DNA of 64,000 nucleotides from Leishmania infantum JPCM5 (lineage: Eukaryota; Euglenozoa; Kinetoplastea; Trypanosomatida; Trypanosomatidae). Of this stretch, positions 1 to 11,000 are shown one piece after another. The position numbers were made by a program, and so were the translations under genes. The notes under the pieces were generated by a model. That model had not been told where the DNA came from. It was given only the letters and a program-made list of their open reading frames with translations, and made no database searches. The stretch's first letter is position 1, and each line of letters begins with the position of its first letter. The stretch covers positions 911,929 to 975,928 of the forward strand of contig NC_009417.2 in assembly GCF_000002875.2 (NCBI RefSeq). Reading direction: 5' to 3'.

Positions 1-2880
1 ATATACGGCGGGTACGAGGTTCTCTGCGTGCGGCGTGGGGAGGAAAAGGCGCTGACGTGGGTGCCGGCGCCGTTGGCGTTCGCGGCGCAAGCTCAGCACA
101 GCACACGGTTCATTTTCACGGCCTACGGTCACTTTGGTGTTGGTCGGGCCGAGTATGGAGGCGGCGTGCACCCCGGCGTCATGGAGCCGTCTGGCCGCTG
201 CGTGGTGCCCTACGGCGGACGCGCCGTCGTCGTTACCAACGACGCCGAGGTACTCTGCGAGACGGCCAGGCTGCCGCCGGCGGTGGTGCGGGAGTTAAAG
301 AGGCTTGAGCGCGGTACGCATTTGGCCGAGCTGTTGCGTGCCGCTAGCGGCCAGCCAATCGACTCCTTTGACGAGCTCCTGCACACATGGCAGCCGCCGA
401 CGTTTTACATGAAGCCGCGCTCACTGCGCCCGCACACTGTTCTCGGACCGACGTCGGTAGCGTGGGGTGTAACAGAAGACGCCGCCAAGAGGAGTGCGGT
501 CGACGTGGCAGGCCGAGAGCCTTCCCCGGCTATCAGTGAGTCAGCGGCATACAGCGCGTTGCCGCTGGCGCCGCGCTTGCTTGTCTGCCACGACATGGGC
601 GGAGGCTACACGCGCGCCGACCGCCGCGTCTTTCTTTGCGAAGGCGCGCCAGCATCTGCCACCGCATCTGCGGAGGGGATGGGCAAGGATGGTAGGACTA
701 CTCCGTACGTGCGCCTGGAGACCGTGGAGGGCGCGTACACGGTGAGCTACTGGAATCGCGTTGACTACTTCGCGTACTTCTCGCATAGGCGGATTAGCGT
801 GCCGCCACGTGAGTGGATTGAAAATGGCCACAGCCACGGTGTGCCAGTGCTTGCTACCCTGATCACCGAGGGGGACGGCAGTGTTGCGGACCTGGAGCTG
901 CTCTTAACCGATGCGAGGCGCATGGCGGCCATCATTGCTCGCCTGGTGGACGTGTGTGATACCTACGGCTTCGACGGCTATCTCCTCAACATCGAAAGCC
1001 CACTCCCACCGAACATGGCGAAGCGCCTCGTCGTCTTCTGCAGATTGCTCCGCAAACAGCTGAACCGCCCCTCTTCGGCGGCGCGTGGCGCACCAGCTGC
1101 GGCGGTGGCCGCCGATCGCCTCGTTATCTGGTACGATGCAGTCACCATTGAGGGAAAGCTGATGTACCAGAACGCACTCAACTCCCACAACAAGCCGTTC
1201 TTTGACGTTGGTGATGGCATCTTCACCAATTACTTCTGGGAGCCAATGCACCTGGCGCAGACCAAGACGATCGCCGGCAACCGAGGCGCCGACGTCTACG
1301 TCGGCGTGGACGTCTTTGGCAGGGGCATGTATGGCGGGGGCGGCTACAACACGCACGTTGCTGTCGCCGAAGCCGCGCACGCGCGCTTGTCGGTGGCGCT
1401 TTTTGCCCCTGGCTGGACGATGGAGTGCGAGAGCAACGGCAGGCGCGACAGTTTTCAGAAGGCGGAAGGCCGGATGTGGTTCCCTATGCAGGAGAAGTTC
1501 TCCTATCACGCCCGGATCATCTGGCCCACAGGTGCCACCACAGGTTCCCCGCAACCGTCCACCACGGCTGACGCGCGGGATACACACCGCGAGCAGGCGC
1601 TGTGCGTGTGGACTTCATTTCAGTCCGGTGTGGGCTACGACTTCTACGTCAACGGCCACCGTGTGACCGGAGGCAATGCCGCTGCTTCCGTGGTGGGCAC
1701 CAGCGGCTGGTGCGAGGTTTCTGGTGCGCACGACCTCCCTCCGTTTCTCTTCGAAGCGCCTCCGTCGGTCCCGCCCAGTGGAGCGCTACCGCCTGCCGCG
1801 CGAGGGACGGCGTCGGGCCACCGTGGCTCCTTTGCCGCAGTTCCGATTCGGCTGCCCGCGACACCGGTCAAGGGCAACGTGCAGGACCCTTTCGTTCGTG
1901 CGGAGTGGCGCTACGACAAGGCGTGGTTTGGAGATTGCCATCTCGCTTGTTTCGTGCCTCCAATGGAGGCAGCCGAGGTGGTACGGTGGTACGTGCGCGA
2001 CGCGCTGCCGGCGACTTCCTTAACCGAACTCCACATTGAAATCGTGTTCGACTGGACGGACGAAACCGAGGAACGGGCGGGAGTGCAACGTGGACTGCGG
2101 CTGGGACTGTTTTCCTTTACACGTGGCGCCTTCGAGATATGTATCTGGGAGACGGCTGCGGTGGCGGCCGCGGTGGAGGTGGAGGGCGTCAGAGGCCTCG
2201 TCGTTCGTGCGTCGCTAGCGAGAGAGGGTGGGAGTGAGGGAGAAGGCAACCCGACACGGGCCACGTCGGGGTGGGAGCGGGTGCACTATCAGCTGCGCAA
2301 CACCTCAACGGAGCCGCTTCACTTGACGTCTATCTCCGTTGCCAACGGAGACCCCCGCCGAACGCTGAACTGCGGTGTGGGTGGCGTCGCCATCTCTCAC
2401 TGGCGTGCTGGGACGTCGACCGTGGCCGCTGGCGCAGCCGCGCAGGCAACCTCGCCAAGGCGACACTCCGTCTTGTGGGCTCATGGGCCGCATTCCTGGA
2501 CGCCCCACCACACCTTCCGCACGCGAAAGGCCTCCGAGCAAGTGCTTACTCTCGAAGGCGCGGACGACGTGTTTGCGCGGCTTCGCGCCAAGCACGGGCT
2601 TAACGCGTCTATCGTTGTGTTTGCTAGCGTCTCCAGCGCGACGGCGGGGCTTGGAGTGAGCGACTCTACGAGCACAGAGGCAGAAGATGAGCAGGCTGCG
2701 GCTGCGGTTCCGCCAGGCAGAAGACGCCGCGAGGAGTGCCACACAATGTACGTGGGGAAGTACTCTATCCATCCTTATGTTGCCGCCACCTACGAGGGCT
2801 CCCTGCTCATTCCGGTGTCACTACCATCCGGCGTCACTGTCGAAGAGGTGGAGTACTACACCGTGCAAAATGAGTGCTGA
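1..2880 (+). CDS. Endo-beta-N-acetylglucosaminidase, GH85 family (5' partial)
   Basis: The frame is open from base 1 to the TGA at 2878-2880, so the start lies upstream of the window. About 959 residues are visible. GH85 enzymes (cytosolic ENGase in eukaryotes) cut the chitobiose core of N-glycans between the two GlcNAc residues. The GH85 core is clear: a block reading DYFAYFSHRRISVPP (about 757-810), then the catalytic strand FDGYLLNIES, with Asn at 988-990 and Glu at 994-996. In this family those two residues form the Asn-x-Glu pair that orients and protonates the substrate. Further family blocks follow, such as WYDAVT, FTNYFW and VDVFGRGMYGGGGYNTH (about 1122-1365). The C-terminal half is a less conserved beta-sandwich-like region with low-complexity inserts. 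In a parasite the likely role is turnover of free or misfolded glycans, which is inference. Confidence 0.85.
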   Translation: MYGGYEVLCVRRGEEKALTWVPAPLAFAAQAQHSTRFIFTAYGHFGVGRAEYGGGVHPGVMEPSGRCVVPYGGRAVVVTNDAEVLCETARLPPAVVRELKRLERGTHLAELLRAASGQPIDSFDELLHTWQPPTFYMKPRSLRPHTVLGPTSVAWGVTEDAAKRSAVDVAGREPSPAISESAAYSALPLAPRLLVCHDMGGGYTRADRRVFLCEGAPASATASAEGMGKDGRTTPYVRLETVEGAYTVSYWNRVDYFAYFSHRRISVPPREWIENGHSHGVPVLATLITEGDGSVADLELLLTDARRMAAIIARLVDVCDTYGFDGYLLNIESPLPPNMAKRLVVFCRLLRKQLNRPSSAARGAPAAAVAADRLVIWYDAVTIEGKLMYQNALNSHNKPFFDVGDGIFTNYFWEPMHLAQTKTIAGNRGADVYVGVDVFGRGMYGGGGYNTHVAVAEAAHARLSVALFAPGWTMECESNGRRDSFQKAEGRMWFPMQEKFSYHARIIWPTGATTGSPQPSTTADARDTHREQALCVWTSFQSGVGYDFYVNGHRVTGGNAAASVVGTSGWCEVSGAHDLPPFLFEAPPSVPPSGALPPAARGTASGHRGSFAAVPIRLPATPVKGNVQDPFVRAEWRYDKAWFGDCHLACFVPPMEAAEVVRWYVRDALPATSLTELHIEIVFDWTDETEERAGVQRGLRLGLFSFTRGAFEICIWETAAVAAAVEVEGVRGLVVRASLAREGGSEGEGNPTRATSGWERVHYQLRNTSTEPLHLTSISVANGDPRRTLNCGVGGVAISHWRAGTSTVAAGAAAQATSPRRHSVLWAHGPHSWTPHHTFRTRKASEQVLTLEGADDVFARLRAKHGLNASIVVFASVSSATAGLGVSDSTSTEAEDEQAAAAVPPGRRRREECHTMYVGKYSIHPYVAATYEGSLLIPVSLPSGVTVEEVEYYTVQNEC

Positions 2881-4907
2881 AACAGGCCGTTATGCACAGG
2901 GTGTTTTTTAAGAGATCGCGAAGCCCCTATACACCGCCGTTTCTTATTACGACGACCACATGCATGCCCGAGCCGCATCTTCGCGCTGCTACTACTGCCT
3001 GCAGGGGCGGCTCTCTCGTAACTTATGGCGTGCGCGACGCGCTGCCCCGCGCGCGCATCTCTATATTTCGTGCGTGCGTGCAGTCGTGCATCTCGACTTT
3101 CCACTCTCAACACGCACAACGCGCCGTCTCACGTGCAATCGTGTTCTCTTTTCTGTTACTACTTGCTTATTTGCTGGCTATGCTTACATCTACTTTCCAC
3201 TGCTGCAGATCTGTGCCGTTGTGCTCCTCGTTTCTCTCTCTCTACGTTTTCCTCCCGTCATTCAGCAGTGACGCCCCCTCCCTCTCCCGCCCTGCCTCGC
3301 GAGCCTGTGTCAGCCCTTCTTATGGGGTGCGGTGCTGGGAAGAACCGAAACACTGCAAAAAAAAAACAACAACAACATCGAACGCGAAGCACAGGTGATG
3401 AGAACATGTAGCGCTTTCTTGGCTGGTGTGTCTGTGCTTGTATGTGTGCATGTTTGTCTGTGTGTATGTGTCTGTGCCGTGGATGAGGCGACGATAAAAT
3501 ACAAGCGATAAAGGAAAGCAGAACAGCTACCGCAGCACACACGAAACGCACACATACCCGCACGCAACGCGAAAGTAAAAATAGAAGAGGCAGGTGGGGT
3601 GGTGGACCTATCATCGATGAGAGACGCTTCTCATTCTCTTCCGTTCTCCGCCTCTCCCCTCCTTGCGGTGCGTGGTGGACGCGCCACTGCGATAGTGATC
3701 GGCTCACTTTGTTACACCCCCTCCTCCTGATCTCGCTCCGAGCCGCTTTTATGTTTTCTTACACTTGCTGCTCGACTTGGACGCTCGCCATTGCCGCTGA
3801 TGATCATCCGGCTTCTCCGTTATGTGGACGTTTTTCTTCCGTGCATATTACCACCGCCCGCACGATGCCCAACTGTTAGTGATTCGATGCATGTGTCGCT
3901 GCGCTACGACAGTAGCCGAGTTTAAACATGCTCGCTGACGTGCCCGCAGCGCGCACACCAACACACTCTTACTTGGTGACCACGAGCCCCTATACGGAAA
4001 GCGGCCGGCAGCCAAACGAGCGACACTCAAGCAAGCGGCGGTGCGAAGGACACGAGCAAGAAAAAAAAGAAACGACAGATGCGCATGCCCGACGTCTTTG
4101 ACATCCAGGCCTGCGCCAGCGCAGGAGAGAAGCCGAAAAAGGAAACAAACAAACGGGAACGCAGCCCACCCTCTCTTGCTGTCCTTTTTTTTCGCGCATA
4201 CCCCCCCCCCCCTTTCCGCTTTCTCTCCGCCGTCCATCGGCGCCACTTCCGCAGCCATTGCTGTTCCTTCTCTCCCGCTCCTTCACCATTCCGTATTGTG
4301 TCCAACGCTCTTGATGCCTCCCTCCCTCCCTCTCTCTCTGCCTCCCCGCCTCTTTCTCCAGTTACCGGTCTGTACATTCCTGCATGCCCATCAGCTCATT
4401 TTGATCGCTGCAAGGCGTCTGGTTTCCTCCCTCCCCCTTTCCTCCTCCCTCATTTCCTTTGCCTCCGCACAGTGCGCTCCCTGTAGCACACGCCCGCCCG
4501 ACGTCCACACAGCACACAGGGACGTGCTTTCCTTTATTTTCCCTTTCCTCGTTTTGGTGGGCGAACGCTGAAGCGATCATACAGCCATCTCGGCAGAGGA
4601 CAGGGGCGACGACAGCGAGGGAGGGCTGAAGAGCACGACAGAGCACACGAAATATCGTGTGCGTGTATGTGTGTGTCCGCGCGACACGCCTCCGCTACGA
4701 GTGTGATGGTCTGTGGTTCAGCACTGCCTTCTTTTGCAGACACCAACAGCAGTACAGCGGCGGCCAAGCGGAACATCGCAAAACGCATCCATCACTGCGC
4801 CAGCCCCCTCCTTCCCCCCGCCCCGCCAGCCTCCTCCAACATTTCTTCTTTGTTTCCTCCCCTGAAGAGGCAACATCAGCAACGCAGCATTGCATAAAAC
4901 GCCAGCC
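2881..4907 (+). other. Intergenic region, 3' and 5' UTR sequence
   Basis: About 2 kb between the GH85 gene and the repeat-protein gene. It is T- and CT-rich with short homopolymers: an A run near 3356-3366 followed by CAA repeats, TG-rich sequence at 3430-3480 and a C run near 4201-4212. Short open frames on both strands are low-complexity and lack the GC-rich third positions of the real genes. I see no gene here. Confidence 0.6.
4800..4867 (+). promoter_or_regulatory. Predicted spliced-leader acceptor for the repeat protein gene
   Basis: A CT-rich tract runs from about 4806 to 4864 and is followed by AG at 4866-4867, 41 bases before the ATG at 4908. This is the usual layout of a trypanosomatid trans-splice site. 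An earlier AG at about 4829 is an alternative. Confidence 0.5.
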
Positions 4908-6530
4908 ATGAGTGGACTTCTTGGCTTCCGTGAGGAGTCTCCAGCGGTGGAGGTGCCAATCGAGGATGACATCTCCTACAACGACTCCGCCTCCCAATCA
5001 TCCTACACCACGAGCCACTCGCGCAGCTCTAGCGGCAGCGTCTATAGCACATCCACCTCGGCCACTGACAACGAGGCGTACCAGAACCTCAAGCTCGAGT
5101 TGGCCGTGGCTCAAGAAAACATACTCGAGCTTCATCAGAAATACCAGGATCTCGAGCGAACCTCGACATACGCAAAAGGGCAACTCGAGAATGAGATTGA
5201 TATCTTACGCTTGCAGCTTCAGCGCCTCAAAGACAAACCCGTAACATCGGATGAGCACGCGACTCGCCCACTCGGACTGGAGGCCGCGAAGGCTGCGGCT
5301 GACGCGAGGGTGCAGGAGCTGGAGGCGGCTGCCGCGTCGAGCGCCGAGGTGGCGAGCAGGCTGGCCGCCGAGCACGCTGAGCACGTCGCCGGGCTGGAGG
5401 CCGCGAAGGCTGTGGCTGACGCGAGGGTGCAGGAGCTGGAGGCGGCTGCCGCGTCGAGCGCCGAGGTGGCGAGCAGGCTGGCCGCCGAGCACGCTGAGCA
5501 CGTCGCCGGGCTGGAGGCCGCGAAGGCTGTGGCTGACGCGAGGGTGCAGGAGCTGGAGGCGGCTGCCGCGTCGAGCGCCGAGGTGGCGAGCAGGCTGGCC
5601 GCCGAGCACGCTGAGCACGTCGCCGGGCTGGAGGCCGCGAAGGCTGTGGCTGACGCGAGGGTGCAGGAGCTGGAGGCGGCTGCCGCGTCGAGCGCCGAGG
5701 TGGCGAGCAGGCTGGCCGCCGAGCACGCTGAGCACGTCGCCGGGCTGGAGGCCGCGAAGGCTGTGGCTGACGCGAGGGTGCAGGAGCTGGAGGCGGCTGC
5801 CGCGTCGAGCGCCGAGGTGGCGAGCAGGCTGGCCGCCGAGCACGCTGAGCACGTCGCCGGGCTGGAGGCCGCGAAGGCTGTGGCTGACGCGAGGGTGCAG
5901 GAGCTGGAGGCGGCTGCCGCGTCGAGCGCCGAGGTGGCGAGCAGGCTGGCCGCTGAGCACGCTGAGCACGTCGCCGGGCTGGAGGCCGCGAAGGCTGTGG
6001 CTGACGCGAGGGTGCAGGAGCTGGAGGCGGCTGCCGCGTCGAGCGCCGAGGTGGCGAGCAGGCTGGCCGCCGAGCACGCTGAGCACGTCGCCGGGCTGGA
6101 GGCCGCGAAGGCTGTGGCTGACGCGAGGGTGCAGGAGCTGGAGTCTTCGGTTGCTGCAGTTGCAGAGATGTTGGTGAAGGAGCCTATGAGCGGTACCGCA
6201 AATTGTATTGTGGAAAATAAGGTTGTGGGAAAGGGCGTGGATGAGGTGGTGCTCGCCAGAGAGCTGCAGGCGAGTCTCAGGCAGCAGTTGAAGCAAAGGG
6301 AGGCGGCGAGAAGTCGACTTATGGATGAGGTGAGGGAGTTGAAGGCCAAGCTTGCAGCTGCAGATGCGGAAAAGGTGGAGATTGCGCATAATCGAGAAGT
6401 GGTCGAGCGAGAGGTGCGCCGACGCGCTGAGGCAACGGAACTGACCGGGTTGTTGGCCGGTCAGGAAAGCGGCCCTGGCAGCAGGACGAAGCGCTACCGT
6501 AGCTGGTGCCCAGCATGCACAGTGATGTGA
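4908..6530 (+). CDS. Coiled-coil tandem-repeat protein with C-terminal CaaX box
   Basis: 540 residues from the ATG at 4908. The frame extends upstream only to a TTG at 4890. Residues 1-65 are Ser/Thr-rich and probably disordered. From about residue 65 the protein is predicted coiled coil. Residues 123-395 are seven complete 39-residue repeats, each starting GLEAAKAVADARVQELE and rich in Ala and Glu. A partial eighth copy runs to about 412. After a short break another Lys/Glu/Arg-rich helix runs to about residue 510. The protein ends KRYRSWCPACTVM. The last four residues, CTVM, fit a CaaX box with Met, the form preferred by farnesyltransferase. A second Cys and basic residues lie just upstream, so membrane anchoring is plausible. 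I do not recognise an orthologous family of known function. Repeat proteins of this type are often strong antibody targets in leishmaniasis, but that is not shown here. Confidence 0.85.
   Translation: MSGLLGFREESPAVEVPIEDDISYNDSASQSSYTTSHSRSSSGSVYSTSTSATDNEAYQNLKLELAVAQENILELHQKYQDLERTSTYAKGQLENEIDILRLQLQRLKDKPVTSDEHATRPLGLEAAKAAADARVQELEAAAASSAEVASRLAAEHAEHVAGLEAAKAVADARVQELEAAAASSAEVASRLAAEHAEHVAGLEAAKAVADARVQELEAAAASSAEVASRLAAEHAEHVAGLEAAKAVADARVQELEAAAASSAEVASRLAAEHAEHVAGLEAAKAVADARVQELEAAAASSAEVASRLAAEHAEHVAGLEAAKAVADARVQELEAAAASSAEVASRLAAEHAEHVAGLEAAKAVADARVQELEAAAASSAEVASRLAAEHAEHVAGLEAAKAVADARVQELESSVAAVAEMLVKEPMSGTANCIVENKVVGKGVDEVVLARELQASLRQQLKQREAARSRLMDEVRELKAKLAAADAEKVEIAHNREVVEREVRRRAEATELTGLLAGQESGPGSRTKRYRSWCPACTVM
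5274..6143 (+). repeat. Tandem array, 117-bp unit (7 full copies + 51 bp)
   Basis: Units start at 5274, 5391, 5508, 5625, 5742, 5859 and 5976, with a truncated copy at 6093-6143. The copies are almost identical in DNA. I see one coding difference in unit 1 (GCG instead of GTG in the AKAxAD segment, and GGA for the first Gly codon) and one silent C-to-T change in unit 6. The unit keeps the reading frame at 39 codons. Confidence 0.95.
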
Positions 6531-8001
6531 TTATGTGGTTTGGTTCAGGCTCCGCTGAAGTTTTTTTTTTTTTGCTTGTTTGTGACTTAGATCTCGGCCC
6601 TCGCTCCTCTTCTCCTTCCGGACGCCTCCTCTGCATGATGCGGTGCGCCGGTGGTTGAGCGTGGGGTGTGTCGGCTGCCCTTTGTTTTTGTTTTGAAGCA
6701 CATGCAGAGGAACGAAAACCTTTTTGTGGTTTATGTTCCATGTTACAGAGTACTGTACAGACTTTGGCGTTTTGCTGTTCGCTGCGTTTTCCGTGTTTAG
6801 ATTTATCGCGGCACTTATTTTGTATTTTTTTTATGTGTGTGCCTGCGTTTGCGGGCGTCCGCACACGCTCGCCCATCGGGGCTTGAGTGCAGGCGGGTTG
6901 AGTTGGGTAAAGAGTGAGCAAGGAAGGGAGTCGTGCGTCGACGTGGGGGAGCGCGCTGATGCGGTTTGTTTTGCTCCTCGGCGCGCTTTTTTCGTGTGCC
7001 TGAGGAACGCGCTACGGTCGGGGCGAGGGCTGTGCAACGCAGACGTTGCGTGCGTGTGCGTGTGGGCAGTAGGATATGTGCCGCTATATATATATGTATT
7101 TCTGTGTTTTCGTCTCAGCATGGCGCTTGTTGTTCTGGGAAGCTGTGCTGAGAGGAATGTGCAGAGTTGGGGCTCGCCTTCTCTGTCACGCGATGGCGAA
7201 CCTGTACGAGAAGGCGTGCGCGCGTGCGTGTGGATGTCTTCCTCCCTGTGTGTGGGCGACTGATACCCACCTCCTTCAATCGCATGGTGTACGACAACTT
7301 GTTTCTTGCGCTCTCGTTGTCGTGTGCTCGTGTGTGCGGATGGGTGCTGCACACAGTCGCCCTCACGGCTGTCACATCGAAAAAGAGTTGATCAGAAAAA
7401 GAAAAATGAAAACAACAACGAATAGGCAAGCTGAGCAGACGTGAACAGGAAGCGTCGCGCCTCGCCTCCCTCAGACGCGGTGCTCACGGGCGTACGTGCC
7501 GCAGTGGCGTGACACCTTCAGGGGCAGACTCTTCTCTATTATTATTTTTTGTGGAAACAAAGCTTATCATGAGAACAGCGAGGGCGATACTCCGGGACGG
7601 TGGCGGGTGGGCGGCGACGATGAACAGCATGCGTAAACGACGCGTGTGGAGTGATACCTGTTTAGGTTTCACGTGGAGTCGCATCGATCTGCTCTGTCAG
7701 GGCGGTTCGTATACCCCTACTGCCTTTGTGAAGACGGGTGCATGACGCTTGTGCTGTTTTCCAACTCTCTTGCCCATTGCAGTTCTTTCTGTTTCGCCGT
7801 AGACTCTGTTTTCAGCGATATCGTTGCTTGGTTTCGCCGGGTACACACACACACACACACACGCCTCCTACAGCATACTGCCAGCTGACGAGCTTCATCA
7901 GGAAGGAGTTCGCTAAACTTGAGCGGCAAGGCTAGCGGGAAGCGAGGCTTCACACGAGTTTTACCACGATTGTATCGTGCGTTTCCGTAGGCTTGCTTGC
8001 C
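6531..8001 (+). other. Intergenic region with simple repeats
   Basis: About 1.5 kb of T-rich and TG-rich sequence. It contains a T run near 6560-6572, a TA repeat near 7084-7096 and a CA repeat at about 7843-7862. Open frames are short and low-complexity. I see no gene here. Confidence 0.6.
7744..7815 (+). promoter_or_regulatory. Predicted spliced-leader acceptor for the MYND gene
   Basis: Pyrimidine-rich sequence from about 7747 has three candidate AGs, at about 7780, 7800 and 7814-7815. The last follows CTGTTTTCAG and lies about 187 bases before the ATG at 8002. Which one is used cannot be decided by eye. Confidence 0.4.
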
Positions 8002-11000
8002 ATGTCGCTTGTAAAGACGTTTCTCCGAGGCGGTACTCCCTGCACGACACCGTCGAAGCTGACGGAGGTGCTGAGCAGCGCGAACCCACCCTACACGCAT
8101 TGGAGGTGTGTTGCATACTACCCGCGACGCTGGCACCACGATGCCGTGGACAACAGAATCACCGCCCCAGTTTTCTTTCTCTTGTTTGGCCGCCAGGAGT
8201 GGCGCGAAAACGGCGGCGCTGATGGCGCGACGTCACCGAGGGGCGAGGCTGCGACGGTGCCCGAGGGGACATGGCATCTTCTCTACTACACCGTTCTGAC
8301 TGAAGGCGCGGTTCCTGTGGAGACGCTTGCTCGCGACCACAAGGCAGCGTTGGAGGCGGATAGAGGCAGTGGCGGCCCAGATGCGAGCTCAGCAGCGGCT
8401 CTTTCCAGGAGCGGTGGGGGCGGCGTTGGCGCCTTACGCGTCCTCCTCCTTACTGTCCCCGCAACCCTGATGCCTAGGGGGTCGCTGGAGTGGTACAGCG
8501 TGGCACATGGCATTGCGTACGAGCGGATGGGTCTCTTGACAGCGTCCATATTTCTCACGAAACTGGCACCTGCCGTCAGTGAGGTGCTCAGCAAGCACTG
8601 GAAGCCGATGGCGCGCGACGGCAAAGAGGCAGGCATGAGTAAGCCACCGGGCGCACTGCCTGCAACACGGCCCAGTGCGGGGTATTACGTATTGGACGGA
8701 AGGGCTGTGGAGGTGGTTGACTTCATCACCAGCGGCGAAGGGTCGTCCTCGGCTTTTGCTGCACGCAGGCGGAACAAGGACGGTGCCTCCCTCTCTACGC
8801 TGTTTCCTTCTCCGAACCCCAATCTTCAGTTTGTCGCGACAACAGTTCACGAGGCCGTTCAGCACATGTGCGCGGAGAGTAAGATGGCAGGTCTGGTGGC
8901 TGACGCCTCCGCGCCGTCTATCACCGAGGCTGGCTGGCGTACCCTCTATCCCCTCGTGGCGTCGCTGCGGCCGTGCATGTACACCTCTCTCTTCGAAGAA
9001 GCTGCCAACGCCGACCGATCGCAGAATACATCGTCCAATGAGGATGTCGAATCGCTGACGGGCCTGGCAAGGCTCCGTGCCGAGCGAGATGCCGGCATCG
9101 CGCAGTGGAAGAAGCAGATCGGCAGTTACACGAGTTTCACAGTGCCGGAGAAGGATTATAACGCCATCGCCGCTGACGTTGCGGCTCCAGCCCCTGTCGC
9201 TGAAGGTGCCCACGCCACGGCCGACTTGGCACCTCCTGCAGTACCACCCTTGGCTGCCAGCACGGCGGCGTCAGCGGAGAGCCGATATCGGCACGTTCTA
9301 CTTCTGCAGCGGCCCATTGTCACCAAGAAGCCGATCGGTGTCGACAACCGCGATGCTGGACCCCTCTCGCCACAGCCGATCGGCGCCGAGCTGCACCTCG
9401 TGCGCGATTGCGGGGATATCAGCTACGCCCTGGAGCAGCTGGAAAACCGCGCCAACCTGCACTTTGTTTTTGAGGACACGGTGCACGACGATGGTGAGGT
9501 GCTGGTGCAACTAACCCCGGTAGAAGGGGTGCCGTTTTGCGACCTCGAGGAGTACTTCAGAACCGTTCCCGTTACGTCGGCGGCGCTGAATTCGGGGGCT
9601 GTAGCTCAGTACTCGGGCTCGTGCTGCCCTGCGGTAGTACCGCGCGTCGTGTATCGCCGGCCAACCGGCAAGACACAAAAGGCCAACCCCATCGCACACG
9701 CGCTTACCGAGTTGGAGGTGACGTCGCCGACGCCGGCGATGGTGAAAGCTGCTGCCGCAGCCCTTCTCTACGTATCCTCGCAGCTGGTTGAGGTATCGGG
9801 GCCAATGACAGCTATGTCTACGAACGACCGCGCCGCGAGGAGCGCGCCAGCACCGGGGTACACGCTGCACGTGCCGCCTGTTTGCTTTAGCGCTATTTCG
9901 CACAAGAAGTGCGGCTGGTGTGGCCGCCGGCGCGAAGTTCTACTGCGCTGTGGCGGGTGTAAGGCCGTCTCGTACTGCTGCAAGCGGCATCAGGCACTAG
10001 ACTGGAAGGAGGGGCCCCACAGGCTGGAGTGTAAGCTGTGGCGTCGCGCTCGCGAGCTGCAGGAGCGCGTTGTCACACCGTGGATGGGGCAGTCCTCGCC
10101 AATGTGGAGGGCAGTGACGGCTGACGGGGAACCGAGCTTCTTTACGAAGAGTCGGGGCTGGTCTTGCGCTGCCACATTGATCCAGTTTTTGAGCGACATC
10201 GATGTGTCTGCTCGAAACGCTCAGCTGAAGTCGCCATTGCCGGACAACAAAGTGCAGTATATTCACGCTGTGGGGCTGGACACCGGGTGCGTGGGTGAAT
10301 TTGTGCGAGCCCTGGCAAAGGACATTGAATTGCGGGAGGCGTTGACGTCCCTCAGCTTCAGTGCTACCGGCGGTGCGCGGCAGTACCGCGTGCTGATCTG
10401 TTCCGATACCTTCACGGATGCCCAGCGCAACGCTGTGTGGGCCATCCGTCGTGCCGCCACCGACTCGATGTGGTTGACGCCTGCTACAGGTGTCCTGGGC
10501 GACGCGTGGCACTGCGAGGGGTGTAATGCAGCAGCGATGCAACCGACATCAGCGATGGCCCTGATTCGACTGTCCGGCGTCAAATACCACACCATAGAGA
10601 GGCACCACGACGCAAACAGGGAGGGGTGCCCACGGGCTGTGCTATCCTTCGGGCCCGCAAGTGGCGAGGGGTGCACTTACCTCACCGGCGCCCTTGAGGT
10701 GTTTGCCGACCACGATGTCGGCGTTGCGCCGCTGCGGCTGGTGGACAGCTCGTACGTCGGCGCTGCCCGTACACGAGACGCAATTGCTGCGCGTGTTGCC
10801 AGCAGTAACGCGTGCCCCACAGCCACCAAGAGCCGCGTCGCAGCGCTCGTGGCCAAGGCAAAGCAGGCAGAGTTGGCCGAAGTTTCAAGCGACGCCGATG
10901 GCTCGCCGAACCCCACACGGGGGGCATTCTTTATACACTTCAACAAGAAGGGTGCAGCGGCCCTGGCCGAAGCCGAGGATTTACGCACCACTGCAGGGCC

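Noticed and set aside
904..1587. 227-codon minus-strand frame inside the GH85 gene
   Set aside because: Shadow frame of a GC-rich gene; the + strand carries a recognised enzyme here.
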